A DNA stretch of 11,106 bases from CAZWCX01 sp964632945 (lineage in GTDB: Bacteria; Planctomycetota; MHYJ01; WSZJ01; CAZWCX01): NCBI GenBank assembly GCA_964632945.1, contig CAZWCX010000188.1:1-11106 (forward strand), given 5' to 3'. The notes beneath the pieces were generated by a model. The model worked only from the letters and a program-made list of their open reading frames with translations. It was not told the DNA's origin and ran no database searches. The position numbers and the translations under genes are program-made. Positions 1-6,024 of this stretch are shown here, piece by piece (position 1 is the first letter of the stretch; every line of letters begins with the position of its first letter).

Positions 1-884
1 CGACCCTGCTCGTCCGCCTTGAAGATCCCCGTAATGGCCGGTGCTTCCTGAGACTGGGGAGGGGGGGTGGGAGCGTCGGGGGGGGCTGCGACCGGCTGGG
101 GGGGCCGTCCCGCGGGGGCTGCGGCCGCGACTTTGGAAGGGTCGATCTTCCGCGCTCCGGGGATCTCCAGATAGCCCTGGGAGAAGAGCAGGTAGATCGC
201 CCGGAAGGTCTCGAACCGCGGCAGGGGCGAAGCCTCGACCATCGCGTCGATCGACCTTTTGCCGTCCACCGCGCGGAGGAGATCCACGAGGACGTCCTTG
301 CGACTTGCCGCGGCGCCGAACTTCTTCCCCTCCGCGGTGACTTTGGGGGGCGCGGAGAAATCCGGAATCGACCGCACCAGAATCTGCCACTCGTCGATCC
401 GGCGGATGAGTTCCCCGGCGAGTTCCAACGCGTCCACGTTGTAGTTCGTCGCGACATGTCCCGTGTGCGTGGTCTCGGCCGCGGTCGGGTTTTGAACCAG
501 GCGGACCTGGATCCCGCCGAGCGTGAAGGTCTCGCAGAGCTCCTCCTCGATGTGCGTCATCACCTCCTCGCGGACCTCCTCCACCGGGAGGATGTCGAGG
601 ACGGAGAGCACCTCGTCGAATCGGATGCGCAGGCGCTTGATCGAGTCCTGGCACATCTTGAGCTGATCGGCCGTGATCTTGCCGTGGACGACGAGCAACT
701 GGCCGAGGTTGGGAAAGGCGCGGGCGCCCAGGCTGAGGACCCGGACGTTGTCGACATCGAGGTAAAAGATGCGTCGGAAGTCGCGGCCGACGAGATCGAT
801 CGAACCGCTCTCACGATTTGCCTTCATCGTGCTCAGGAAGGACTTGAGGCGGTCGAGATCGAGCGGTCCGTCATACGCGGACAT
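1..884 (-). CDS. DUF4388 (PATAN-like) domain protein, 3' end outside window
   Basis: I read this frame directly from the sequence. It starts at ATG 884, runs off the window at position 1, and shows 294 residues. Residues 1-55 have the DUF4388/PATAN look (a 'SGSIDLVG' strand, then 'RRIFYLDVDNVRVLSLG'). Residues 56-125 form a helical stretch of the 'LGQLLVVHGKITADQL' type, seen in DUF4388 and MshEN-like regions. Residues 145-175 are helical ('DALELAGELIRRIDEW'), and 195-242 resemble a winged helix ('DVLVDLLRAVDGKRSID' through 'FSQGYLEI'). A Pro/Ala-rich linker follows from about 250. Such proteins are thought to be signalling or scaffold proteins; no enzymatic residues are visible. ATG 884 has a GGGGGAA Shine-Dalgarno 6 nt upstream and a sigma70-like promoter at 939-967. 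The frame is open upstream as far as the TGA at 1080-1082, so a GTG start at 899 is possible. The family call is from pattern memory only. Confidence 0.75.
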   Translation of the reverse strand, partial: MSAYDGPLDLDRLKSFLSTMKANRESGSIDLVGRDFRRIFYLDVDNVRVLSLGARAFPNLGQLLVVHGKITADQLKMCQDSIKRLRIRFDEVLSVLDILPVEEVREEVMTHIEEELCETFTLGGIQVRLVQNPTAAETTHTGHVATNYNVDALELAGELIRRIDEWQILVRSIPDFSAPPKVTAEGKKFGAAASRKDVLVDLLRAVDGKRSIDAMVEASPLPRFETFRAIYLLFSQGYLEIPGARKIDPSKVAAAAPAGRPPQPVAAPPDAPTPPPQSQEAPAITGIFKADEQG

Positions 885-938
885 GCGTACTTCCCCCACG
901 TCCCACCAGGCGCGCCACTCACGCGCTTCCGTGACCCC

Positions 939-967
939 ATCATGTTCGTTTTCGGCAATCGGGTCAA
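939..967 (-). promoter_or_regulatory. Sigma70-type promoter for the DUF4388 gene
   Basis: On the minus strand, TTGACC (967-962, 5 of 6 consensus) and CATGAT (944-939, 4 of 6) are separated by exactly 17 nt. Transcription would begin near 932, giving a 5' UTR of about 48 nt before ATG 884. It lies in the 195-nt gap after the zinc-ribbon gene, so the DUF4388 gene can be expressed separately from the upstream cluster. This is a motif match only. Confidence 0.55.
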
Positions 968-1079
968 GATGGTTCGAGACGAAATCGGGATTCTGCGTGT
1001 TCCGAGGGCGAACCGGGGCGGGCTCCGATGGACTCTGCGCGTGACCGGATTGCTCCCGCGGGTCGGGGAGGCGGGGGGA

Positions 1080-1427
1080 TCACTTGATGACCGACGTGAT
1101 TTGCCGGTAGGCATGGACCAGCAGCCACCACACCCCGGATGCGAGCAGGGCGGTGTAGCCGAAGACCGCGAAGGTCCACCACGCCTTTTCCACGCGATGA
1201 AACTTCGGGCTCTTCAGGAGCCAGGGAACGGCCAACGGTCCGGCCACGAGAAAGAGCATGGACAGCACCGTCGTCCGATCGTGAAACCAGGCCTCCTGCG
1301 GAAGGCGGAAAGGGGCCCGGCAGGCGGGGCAGATCGGGGTTCGCGGGGCGAGATCCTCGCGGCAGCGCGGACAACGCCACGGGACGGAGAGGACTTCGTC
1401 GAAGGAGGGGGGCGGCGGGTCGATCAC
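1080..1427 (-). CDS. Small zinc-ribbon membrane protein, unknown function
   Basis: A 115-residue protein. Residues 19-36 are a zinc ribbon with two CxxC knuckles (Cys19/22 'CPRC' and Cys33/36 'CPAC'). Two hydrophobic stretches, about 53-71 ('VLSMLFLVAGPLAVPWLL') and 83-104 ('WWTFAVFGYTALLASGVWW'), look like a membrane hairpin, so the ribbon and the C-terminus should lie on the same side. The start is GTG 1427, in a GTGA overlap with the stop of the LOG-like gene, which suggests translational coupling. I do not recognise a specific family; many bacteria have short ribbon-plus-membrane-helix proteins. Its neighbours also carry zinc-binding Cys clusters and membrane anchors, which suggests a shared membrane process, but the function is not known. 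Confidence 0.75.
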   Translation of the reverse strand: MIDPPPPSFDEVLSVPWRCPRCREDLAPRTPICPACRAPFRLPQEAWFHDRTTVLSMLFLVAGPLAVPWLLKSPKFHRVEKAWWTFAVFGYTALLASGVWWLLVHAYRQITSVIK

Positions 1428-1936
1428 GGGGCGCCTCCCCGCAAACGTTCCAGGGCCAGCGCGACGGCGTGATCGGGATCACGGGCCGGAATCACCCCCG
1501 GGACGCCAGCGCGCGCCGGGTCGATCTCCCAGGATCCGAGGCCGATCACGGGGATTCCCCGCTTGCGCGCGAAGGCGATTTCCGTCAGCGTGCCCAGTCG
1601 GCCGCCCACCGCAATCACGACGCGCGCCGACCCCGCCACAATCACGTTGCGGGCGTCTCCGAATCCCGTGGCCAGTGCGATGCCGGCGCCCGGGTGGGCG
1701 TCGTCGAGCCGTTCTCCCGGCAGGATGGCGACCGCGGCGCCGCCGGCGTCACGGGCGCCGCGCATCGCGGCCTCCATGACTCCGCCGAGGCCGCCGGTAA
1801 TCACCGTGGCGCCCGCGCGCGCCAGGCCGGCCCCGATCCGACGAGCCTCCGCGACCTGTTCCGGCGTGGCGTCCCCGGCGCCGATCACCGCCACCTGCGG
1901 GAATCGGGGGAGAGACTCTCTGGCCATGCGCGACAT
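1424..1936 (-). CDS. TIGR00725/LOG-family Rossmann-fold nucleotide-binding protein
   Basis: A 170-residue protein with the SLOG-type Rossmann fold related to LOG ('lysine decarboxylase-like') and DprA proteins. The first strand and loop are at residues 14-22 ('QVAVIGAGD'), the glycine-rich loop with following helix at 46-57 ('ITGGLGGVMEAA'), and the phosphate-binding signature at 109-121 ('AVGGRLGTLTEIA'), corresponding to the PGGxGTxxE motif of LOG phosphoribohydrolases. The first Gly-rich loop has GGVMEAA rather than the GLMG of cytokinin-producing LOGs, which fits the TIGR00725 branch, whose substrate is unknown. I chose ATG 1936 because GGGAG lies 5 nt upstream; ATG 1927, three codons inside, is a reasonable alternative. 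The frame is open far upstream, but that part overlaps the preceding gene and reads as Arg/Ser/Pro-rich shadow. The stop overlaps the next start by 4 nt. Confidence 0.85.
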   Translation of the reverse strand: MSRMARESLPRFPQVAVIGAGDATPEQVAEARRIGAGLARAGATVITGGLGGVMEAAMRGARDAGGAAVAILPGERLDDAHPGAGIALATGFGDARNVIVAGSARVVIAVGGRLGTLTEIAFARKRGIPVIGLGSWEIDPARAGVPGVIPARDPDHAVALALERLRGGAP

Positions 1937-1979
1937 CCTATCTCCCGCCGCAGTCGTTCGCCAGCCTGCACCGCTTCGC

Positions 1980-2966
1980 TCACCGAGCCCGGTGACTTCG
2001 CCGCTGCCGCTTTCCCCTCCCGGGGTGGCACGCGAACACCGCACATCCCCCAAAGTAGGTCCAGCAGTCTTCGTGGTGCATCGTATCGCAGCGATCGCAA
2101 CGGCGGACCGCCTCACCCAGCCGTTCACCGCAAATCGGGCAGGAAGCCTCCTCGCCGGACTGTTGGGAGACGGAGAGGATGGTGAGCCCGTCCGGACGGG
2201 CACGCTCGACCGGGAAGTCGCCGCCGGTGACCTCGTCGATCCAGGCGTCGTTCTCGTCGTCGGGGGGCGCCGCGGCCTCCGGGTCTCGGGGGCTCCCGAC
2301 CGGGGGTTCCGACTCCGGCGCAGGCGTTCCGTGCATCGACGAGTCCTGCTCGCGCAGGAGGTTGAAAAGACGCGCGGTTTCGCCGAGGAGATTCTGCAGG
2401 CGGCCCGCGTCTTTCAGGACCCGCGCAGGCAGGTGGACCACCAGACCGTTCGGTCCCCCCTCGATGGTGAAGTGGTGTTCGGGCCGCGACCCGCTGCAGA
2501 GTTGGAGCAGGCGGCGAATCCGGTGTTTCACGCGGAGGGAAAACAGCCCGCGCGCCCAGCCGGCGGGCGTCCCCTGAATCATGAATCGGTCATCGAGTTC
2601 GTCGTCGTCGATCTGGATGTCCTGGGCGCCGAACACCTTTCGCACCCCGGCCAGCAGCCCTTCGTGGGCGACGCGGAGGCGACCCCGCATCGGCCAGTCG
2701 AAGGCCACCCGCAGGATCGGAGGGGTGTGTTTCCCCGCCGGCTGATACGTGAGGCAGGCCTTGACGCCGCGGACCTCGAAGTCCATCCACGGCTGGATCA
2801 AAAAGGTCCCACCGTGGACGGTTCCCTTGAAGCGCCTCGCGATCGCCTGCATCGTGTTGCGATGCGTCCGGCGGGTGTGCTGATGATTCCAGGCGAGCAA
2901 TCCGAAAATGAGAAGGAGGGTCAGCCCGGACATCAACGTCGAGAGAAGTTCCGATCCCGGCTTCAT
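1980..2966 (-). CDS. Membrane-anchored RING-like zinc protein, paralogue 2
   Basis: A 328-residue protein. Residues 12-26 ('MSGLTLLLIFGLLAW') form an N-terminal membrane helix. A conserved alpha/beta region spans about 35-205 and includes 'LDDRFMIQGTPAGW' near 124-138. An acidic, Pro-rich linker runs from about 210 to 260. The C-terminal treble clef has Cys276, Cys279, Cys290, Cys293, His297/298, Cys301, Cys308 and Cys313 (CPIC, CDRCDTMHHEDCW, GGCAVFAC). This matches the prokaryotic RING-finger families of Pfam (Prok-RING type), eight-ligand binuclear zinc domains described mostly by comparative genomics. The spacing of the zinc ligands is identical to that of the upstream gene, so the two are tandem paralogues. 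The start ATG 2966 overlaps the upstream TGA (ATGA). Function unknown; membrane-associated protein binding or quality control is a guess. Confidence 0.85.
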   Translation of the reverse strand: MKPGSELLSTLMSGLTLLLIFGLLAWNHQHTRRTHRNTMQAIARRFKGTVHGGTFLIQPWMDFEVRGVKACLTYQPAGKHTPPILRVAFDWPMRGRLRVAHEGLLAGVRKVFGAQDIQIDDDELDDRFMIQGTPAGWARGLFSLRVKHRIRRLLQLCSGSRPEHHFTIEGGPNGLVVHLPARVLKDAGRLQNLLGETARLFNLLREQDSSMHGTPAPESEPPVGSPRDPEAAAPPDDENDAWIDEVTGGDFPVERARPDGLTILSVSQQSGEEASCPICGERLGEAVRRCDRCDTMHHEDCWTYFGGCAVFACHPGRGKRQRRSHRAR

Positions 2967-3781
2967 GCCGTCCCTCCCGGATCGCTGGGGCGGACGCGTT
3001 GGCCGTGCCGGCACGAGCATGCGTACATGGCGCACCCTCCGAAGTAGTGCCAGCAGTCCTCGTGGTGCAGGGTGCGGCAGCGGCCGCAGCGGCGCAGGAA
3101 GCCGTCCATGGCGGCGCCGCAGACCGGGCACTGGCCGGCGGCGGCCGCCTCGACGGCCGTCATCAGCTTCATCCCGGCGGTCGCCAGACCGCGCACGCGC
3201 GTGAGCACCGCCACGGCATGGTCCAGGAACCCGATCAGCCGTTCGGGGTGGGCCGCCAGGTTCCCCTTGTAGAAGAGCGTCAGTCCCGGCGGACCGATTT
3301 CGAGCCGTACCGGGGCGGGGGGATCCCCGGGGTCGCGCAGCTCGGTGAGGGCGAGGATGCGGGTGCGCATCTCCTCATCCAGCAGGTCTCCGACCCAGGT
3401 CGCCGGGGCCCCGAGGACCTCGAACCGACGATCGAATTCGGTTGGGTTCGCCGGGACTTCGGCCGCCGTCAGCATGCGCCGGAGCGAGGCGCCGATTCCC
3501 GGCGGACCCAGTCGCAAGTGGCCCGGCGGCGCCCACTCGAAGCGCACCCGCGACCAGGGGCCCGGGGAGTATTGAAACTCCCCGCGCACGCCGTTTACGC
3601 TGAACTCCAGGCGCGGACGGTCGCCCCATTCCTCGCTCAGCACTTGGCCGCCAAAAGTCTCCGCCGCCTTGCGAAGATTGCGGCGATACTCGATCGACTT
3701 CGAAACCGCCGACCACAAGGCGGCCACGAAGGTCACCGACCCGCCGGCCCAGAGCAGGGCCATCATCGTCGCGTCATCCAT
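2963..3781 (-). CDS. Membrane-anchored RING-like zinc protein, paralogue 1
   Basis: A 272-residue protein and the first gene of the leftward cluster. Residues 6-25 form a membrane helix. The region about 31-200 is the same alpha/beta domain as in the downstream paralogue; 'FDRRFEVLGAPATW' (116-129) aligns with the neighbour's 'LDDRFMIQGTPAGW'. The C-terminus holds Cys218, Cys221, Cys232, Cys235, His239/240, Cys243, Cys250 and Cys255 (CPVC, CGRCRTLHHEDCW, GGCAMYAC), a prokaryotic RING/treble-clef pattern. It lacks the 50-residue acidic linker of the paralogue, so the RING-like domain sits close to the core. ATG 3781 is preceded by CGGAGGG 9 nt upstream; the longer upstream frame is Arg-rich and unlikely to be translated. 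I found no convincing promoter upstream. The gene is divergent from the sulfate-assimilation operon; no functional link is evident. Confidence 0.85.
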   Translation of the reverse strand: MDDATMMALLWAGGSVTFVAALWSAVSKSIEYRRNLRKAAETFGGQVLSEEWGDRPRLEFSVNGVRGEFQYSPGPWSRVRFEWAPPGHLRLGPPGIGASLRRMLTAAEVPANPTEFDRRFEVLGAPATWVGDLLDEEMRTRILALTELRDPGDPPAPVRLEIGPPGLTLFYKGNLAAHPERLIGFLDHAVAVLTRVRGLATAGMKLMTAVEAAAAGQCPVCGAAMDGFLRRCGRCRTLHHEDCWHYFGGCAMYACSCRHGQRVRPSDPGGTA

Positions 3782-3919
3782 CCCCGAGTTCCCTCCGCGG
3801 AGCGGTCGTCCCGTCCGGTCCCGGACCTGGCGCGCCCGCCGCTTGCGCATCCTATCCGAACCGATCCTTCCACACCAGATCGCGCACAAAGAATTTTCAG
3901 AAATGGCTCGGATTTACCC

Positions 3920-3947
3920 TTGACTTTCGCCGCACAATCCGTATAAC
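3920..3947 (+). promoter_or_regulatory. Promoter of the sulfate-assimilation operon
   Basis: TTGACT (3920-3925, 5 of 6) and TATAAC (3942-3947, 5 of 6) are spaced by 16 nt. This is the best sigma70-type match I found in the window and lies in a locally AT-richer stretch. Transcription would start near 3953-3955, about 22 nt before the leader ORF at 3977. The rest of the divergent gap (3782-3919) shows no element I can support. Confidence 0.7.
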
Positions 3948-3976
3948 TCCCGTTCAGTCTTGCAGAGGAAACCTCC

Positions 3977-4054
3977 ATGAGAACGAACGCTGCATCCGCC
4001 GCCCCGGCGACCGCGCCGGCGTTCGCTCCGATCCGCTGTTGCCGCTGTCGGTGA
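3977..4054 (+). CDS. Cysteine-rich leader peptide (25 codons) of the sulfur operon
   Basis: A 25-codon ORF, too short for ordinary gene calling. It starts at ATG 3977 with AGAGGAA 7 nt upstream and ends at TGA 4052-4054. The peptide is Ala/Pro-rich and ends IRCCRCR: three Cys codons (TGT 4037, TGC 4040, TGT 4046) lie in the last five sense codons. It is the first ORF after the operon promoter, and its last Cys codon and stop lie inside an RNA hairpin (4047-4072) that competes with an antiterminator. By analogy with the trp and his leaders, and with the Cys-rich uORFs reported upstream of sulfur genes in actinobacteria, its role would be to make ribosomes stall when Cys-tRNA(Cys) is scarce. 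The peptide itself probably has no function. Translation is inferred from the SD and the context. Confidence 0.75.
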   Translation: MRTNAASAAPATAPAFAPIRCCRCR

Positions 4055-4133
4055 AGGTCCGCCTTCCCTGACGCCGCGACCGGCCCTGCGCGCAATCGAC
4101 CGCGAGAATCATCCGGCCCCCGCGTCCGTCAGG
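4047..4133 (+). promoter_or_regulatory. Cysteine attenuator: competing leader RNA structures
   Basis: Segment 1:2 is a hairpin with arms 4047-4057 and 4062-4072 and loop TCCG; it has 10 pairs including one G-U and one mismatch, and covers the last Cys codon and the stop. Segment 2:3 is the alternative: CCTGACG (4067-4073) pairs with CGTCAGG (4127-4133), CGCG (4075-4078) with CGCG (4121-4124), and GGCC (4082-4085) with GGCC (4115-4118), separated by small internal loops. Helix 2:3 consumes the 3' arm of 1:2 and the 5' arm of the terminator at 4117-4143, so the structures exclude each other. A ribosome held at 4037-4048 would cover segment 1 and favour 2:3 (readthrough). A ribosome that finishes would let 1:2 and the terminator form. 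Pairing was worked out by hand without energies. Confidence 0.72.
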
Positions 4134-4150
4134 AACCCGGGGGTTTTTTT
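4117..4150 (+). terminator. Intrinsic terminator of the attenuator
   Basis: CCCCCG (4117-4122) pairs with CGGGGG (4138-4143). An inner TCC/GGA stem (4125-4127 with 4132-4134) is capped by loop GTCA, and T7 follows at 4144-4150, then G and T4. It stands 62 nt after the leader stop and more than 300 nt before the first structural gene, where a plain transcription end would be unexpected; this supports a conditional role. It is the only clear hairpin-plus-T-tract in the window. Confidence 0.8.
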
Positions 4151-4202
4151 GTTTTGCGCGCCGACCGTGATGTTCCGAACCCGCACTTTCCGAGGCCCCG
4201 TC

Positions 4203-4337
4203 ATGCTCGCCGCTCCGCTGACCCGCCCCGACGATCGTCCGCGCGCGCATGACGTTGCGACCGGCGTCTGTTGTCCGTGTCCGGAGGGCAGCGGTCCTCC
4301 GGGGGCGGCCGTCCCGCGATCGTCCGGAGGGGCGTGA
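4203..4337 (+). CDS. Possible second Cys-rich leader ORF (44 codons)
   Basis: In the 322-nt untranslated stretch between the terminator and the transporter gene, an ORF starts at ATG 4203 with GAGG 7 nt upstream and ends at TGA 4335-4337. It contains TGT TGT CCG TGT (4269-4280), giving Cys-Cys-Pro-Cys, the same Cys-Cys-x-Cys pattern as the first leader. Directly after the Cys codons, CCGGAGG (4281-4287) can pair with CCTCCGG (4296-4302), which can instead pair with a second CCGGAGG (4324-4330). No T tract follows, so any effect would be on translation or Rho-dependent termination. The frame is also open upstream (ATG 4170). In DNA of this GC content a 44-codon ORF is not significant by itself, and the SD is weak. 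Apart from this ORF I see no feature in 4157-4477 except the transporter's ribosome-binding site. Confidence 0.3.
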   Translation: MLAAPLTRPDDRPRAHDVATGVCCPCPEGSGPPGAAVPRSSGGA

Positions 4338-4477
4338 CCGGGATCCCGGCGAATTCCCCCGGCTCGGCGGCCGCTGTCCTTCACGCAGGATGGCGGCCGT
4401 CGGTCATTTCGGGTCCGGACCGGCCGCGCGGGCGAAGGAAGCGGACCCGGAACGGAACTCACGGTGGGGGAGCGGAG

Positions 4478-5248
4478 ATGGAAACGGGAACGCCCCTTGT
4501 GGGGCTGGCCGTGGGAGTGGTGGTCGGCCTGACCTCGATGGGCGGTGGCGCGCTGCTCACTCCCGCGCTGGTGCTGGTTGCGGGGATTCCCCCGTCGCTG
4601 GCGATTGGTTCGGACGTGCTGATCGCATCGGCCATGAAGCTGTTCGGCGGCGGCGCCTACGCGATCCGCCGGGAGGTCCACTGGGGTGTCGTGGGCCTCC
4701 TGGCGGCCGGGTCGATCCCGGGGGCCTTCCTCGGCGTCGCACTGCTCAATCGCATCCCGCCGGGACGGCTGGACGAATACCTCGGCCGCGGGCTCGGGTT
4801 CGTCCTGCTGCTGGCCGGGGCCGCGACCGTGCTGCGAATCCTCGGGAAGGCGCGTCCGGCGGTCGAATCGATGCCGACGCCTCGCCGCACGGTGGCCCTG
4901 GGATTTGCGACCGGTCTCCTCGTCGCCACCACCAGCGTGGGCAGCGGGTCCCTCCTCATGGTCGTCCTCGCGCTCTTTTACCCGCTGCGTTCCCAGACCA
5001 TGGTGGGCACGGATCTCGCCCATGCGTTCCTGCTTTCGTCGGCGGCGACGCTGGGGCACCTGATTTCCGGGCGGGTCGATTTCACCCTCGCGGCCGGGGT
5101 TCTGGCGGGGGCGATTCCCGGCGTGATCCTGGGCGCCCGCCTCGCCTTCGTCGTCCCGGAACGGGCACTGCGCCTGGGGTTGGCCGGGGTGCTGGTCGGC
5201 ATCGGCGGGTATCTGTCCCTCTTCAGCCTGTCGCACGGGGGGCAGTGA
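4478..5248 (+). CDS. TSUP (TauE/SafE-type) sulfur-anion transporter
   Basis: A 256-residue polytopic membrane protein, a normal length for the TauE/SafE (TSUP) family. The two half-repeats are visible: 'GVVVGLTSMGGGALLTPAL' near 13-31 and 'GLLVATTSVGSGSLLM' near 146-161, each a Gly/Ser-rich re-entrant motif after a hydrophobic helix. Seven to eight membrane segments fit between residues 6 and 252. Family members move sulfite, sulfoacetate, sulfate or other organic and inorganic sulfur anions. As the first gene of an assimilation operon it could import sulfate or thiosulfate, or export excess sulfite; direction cannot be read from sequence. No ABC sulfate importer is visible in the window. ATG 4478 follows GGGGGAGCGGAG; the frame is open upstream but that part lacks membrane character. 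The stop overlaps the cysH start by 1 nt (TGATG). Confidence 0.88.
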   Translation: METGTPLVGLAVGVVVGLTSMGGGALLTPALVLVAGIPPSLAIGSDVLIASAMKLFGGGAYAIRREVHWGVVGLLAAGSIPGAFLGVALLNRIPPGRLDEYLGRGLGFVLLLAGAATVLRILGKARPAVESMPTPRRTVALGFATGLLVATTSVGSGSLLMVVLALFYPLRSQTMVGTDLAHAFLLSSAATLGHLISGRVDFTLAAGVLAGAIPGVILGARLAFVVPERALRLGLAGVLVGIGGYLSLFSLSHGGQ

Positions 5249-5970
5249 TGCAGGACGCGGAACTTCGGCAGGCAGCGGCCGCCCTGGAGGGTCGAAGCGC
5301 GCTGCAGATTCTGACCTGGGCCGCGGAGCGCTTCGGTCCGCGCGTGACCTTCGCGACCGGATTCGGCGTCGAGGGGTGCGTGCTCATCGACCTGGTGGCG
5401 CGCCACCGGTTGCCCATCGACCTGTTCACGCTCGATACGGGACTCTTCTTCCCGGAGACGTACGCCCTCTGGTTGCGCCTGGAGCGGGTCTACGGGGTGA
5501 CGATCCGGCCCGTGCGCCCGCTCCGAACCGTCGGGGAACAGGCCGCCGAAGAGGGCACGGAGCTGTGGACGCGCGACCCGGACCGGTGCTGCCGGCTCCG
5601 CAAGATCGACCCGCTCCGGCGGACCTTGAGCGATTTCGACGCGTGGATCAGCGCCATCCGGCGGGACCAGACGCGCGACCGCGCCGGGGCGGCGGTCCTG
5701 GAGCGCGACGCGAAGTTCGGCCTGGTCAAGGTGAACCCGCTGGTCGCGTGGACCGGCGAGGACGTCCGGCGCTACGTGAAGGAGAACGACGTGCCCTACA
5801 ACGAGCTGCACGATCGCGGCTACCCGAGTATCGGCTGCGAGCCGTGTACTTCGCCGGTCCTCCCGGGCGAGGACCCCCGCGCGGGGCGATGGCGCGGGCA
5901 GGGCAGAAAAGAGTGCGGACTCCACACCGCGCGCCCCGCGGGCGTGGAGTCGACACCCGCGTCCGCATGA
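5248..5970 (+). CDS. cysH: Adenylyl-sulfate reductase, [4Fe-4S] type (CysH)
   Basis: A 240-residue assimilatory reductase that converts APS (possibly also PAPS) to sulfite using thioredoxin. The nucleotide-binding loop lies near 34-45 ('TFATGFGVEG'), followed by 'LFTLDTGLFFPETY' (59-72) that lines the adenylyl pocket. Cys114-Cys115 ('DRCCRLRK') and Cys197-Cys200 ('CEPC') form the CC...CxxC ligand set of the [4Fe-4S] cluster, which marks the APS-reductase branch (EC 1.8.4.10) rather than cluster-free PAPS reductases. The catalytic Cys223 sits in the C-terminal ECGLH motif (222-226). Length and motif order are complete. Translation is coupled to the transporter by TGATG. The 81-nt gap to the next gene holds only a small hairpin and an SD. 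Confidence 0.95.
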   Translation: MQDAELRQAAAALEGRSALQILTWAAERFGPRVTFATGFGVEGCVLIDLVARHRLPIDLFTLDTGLFFPETYALWLRLERVYGVTIRPVRPLRTVGEQAAEEGTELWTRDPDRCCRLRKIDPLRRTLSDFDAWISAIRRDQTRDRAGAAVLERDAKFGLVKVNPLVAWTGEDVRRYVKENDVPYNELHDRGYPSIGCEPCTSPVLPGEDPRAGRWRGQGRKECGLHTARPAGVESTPASA

Positions 5971-6024
5971 AGGGACCACCGGCCCGCGGGGTCGGGGTCG
6001 ACCCTTCCGAAAGTCGAATCGAAA

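Noticed and set aside
456..1472. Long open frame on the plus strand
   Set aside because: It is antisense to the DUF4388 and zinc-ribbon genes, whose protein features are clear; composition is Arg/Gly/Glu-rich with no domain pattern, as expected for shadow frames in GC-rich DNA.
1563..3047. 494-codon open frame on the plus strand
   Set aside because: It runs antisense across the LOG-like and RING-like genes; no recognisable motif, and the minus-strand genes have conserved zinc and Rossmann motifs and proper ribosome-binding sites.
3782..3919. Promoter for the leftward RING-like cluster
   Set aside because: I tested the minus strand for -35/-10 pairs and found only weak matches with poor spacing, so none is annotated.
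4117..4150. Terminator belonging to an independent small RNA gene rather than an attenuator
   Set aside because: Not excluded, but the Cys-codon ORF, the mutually exclusive helix and the cognate downstream operon make attenuation the simpler reading; the product up to the terminator would be the attenuated leader RNA itself.
3953..4477. SAM riboswitch or T-box in the sulfur operon leader
   Set aside because: I see none of the conserved core segments, such as a T-box consensus or the SAM-I helices; the Cys-codon ORF explains the leader better.
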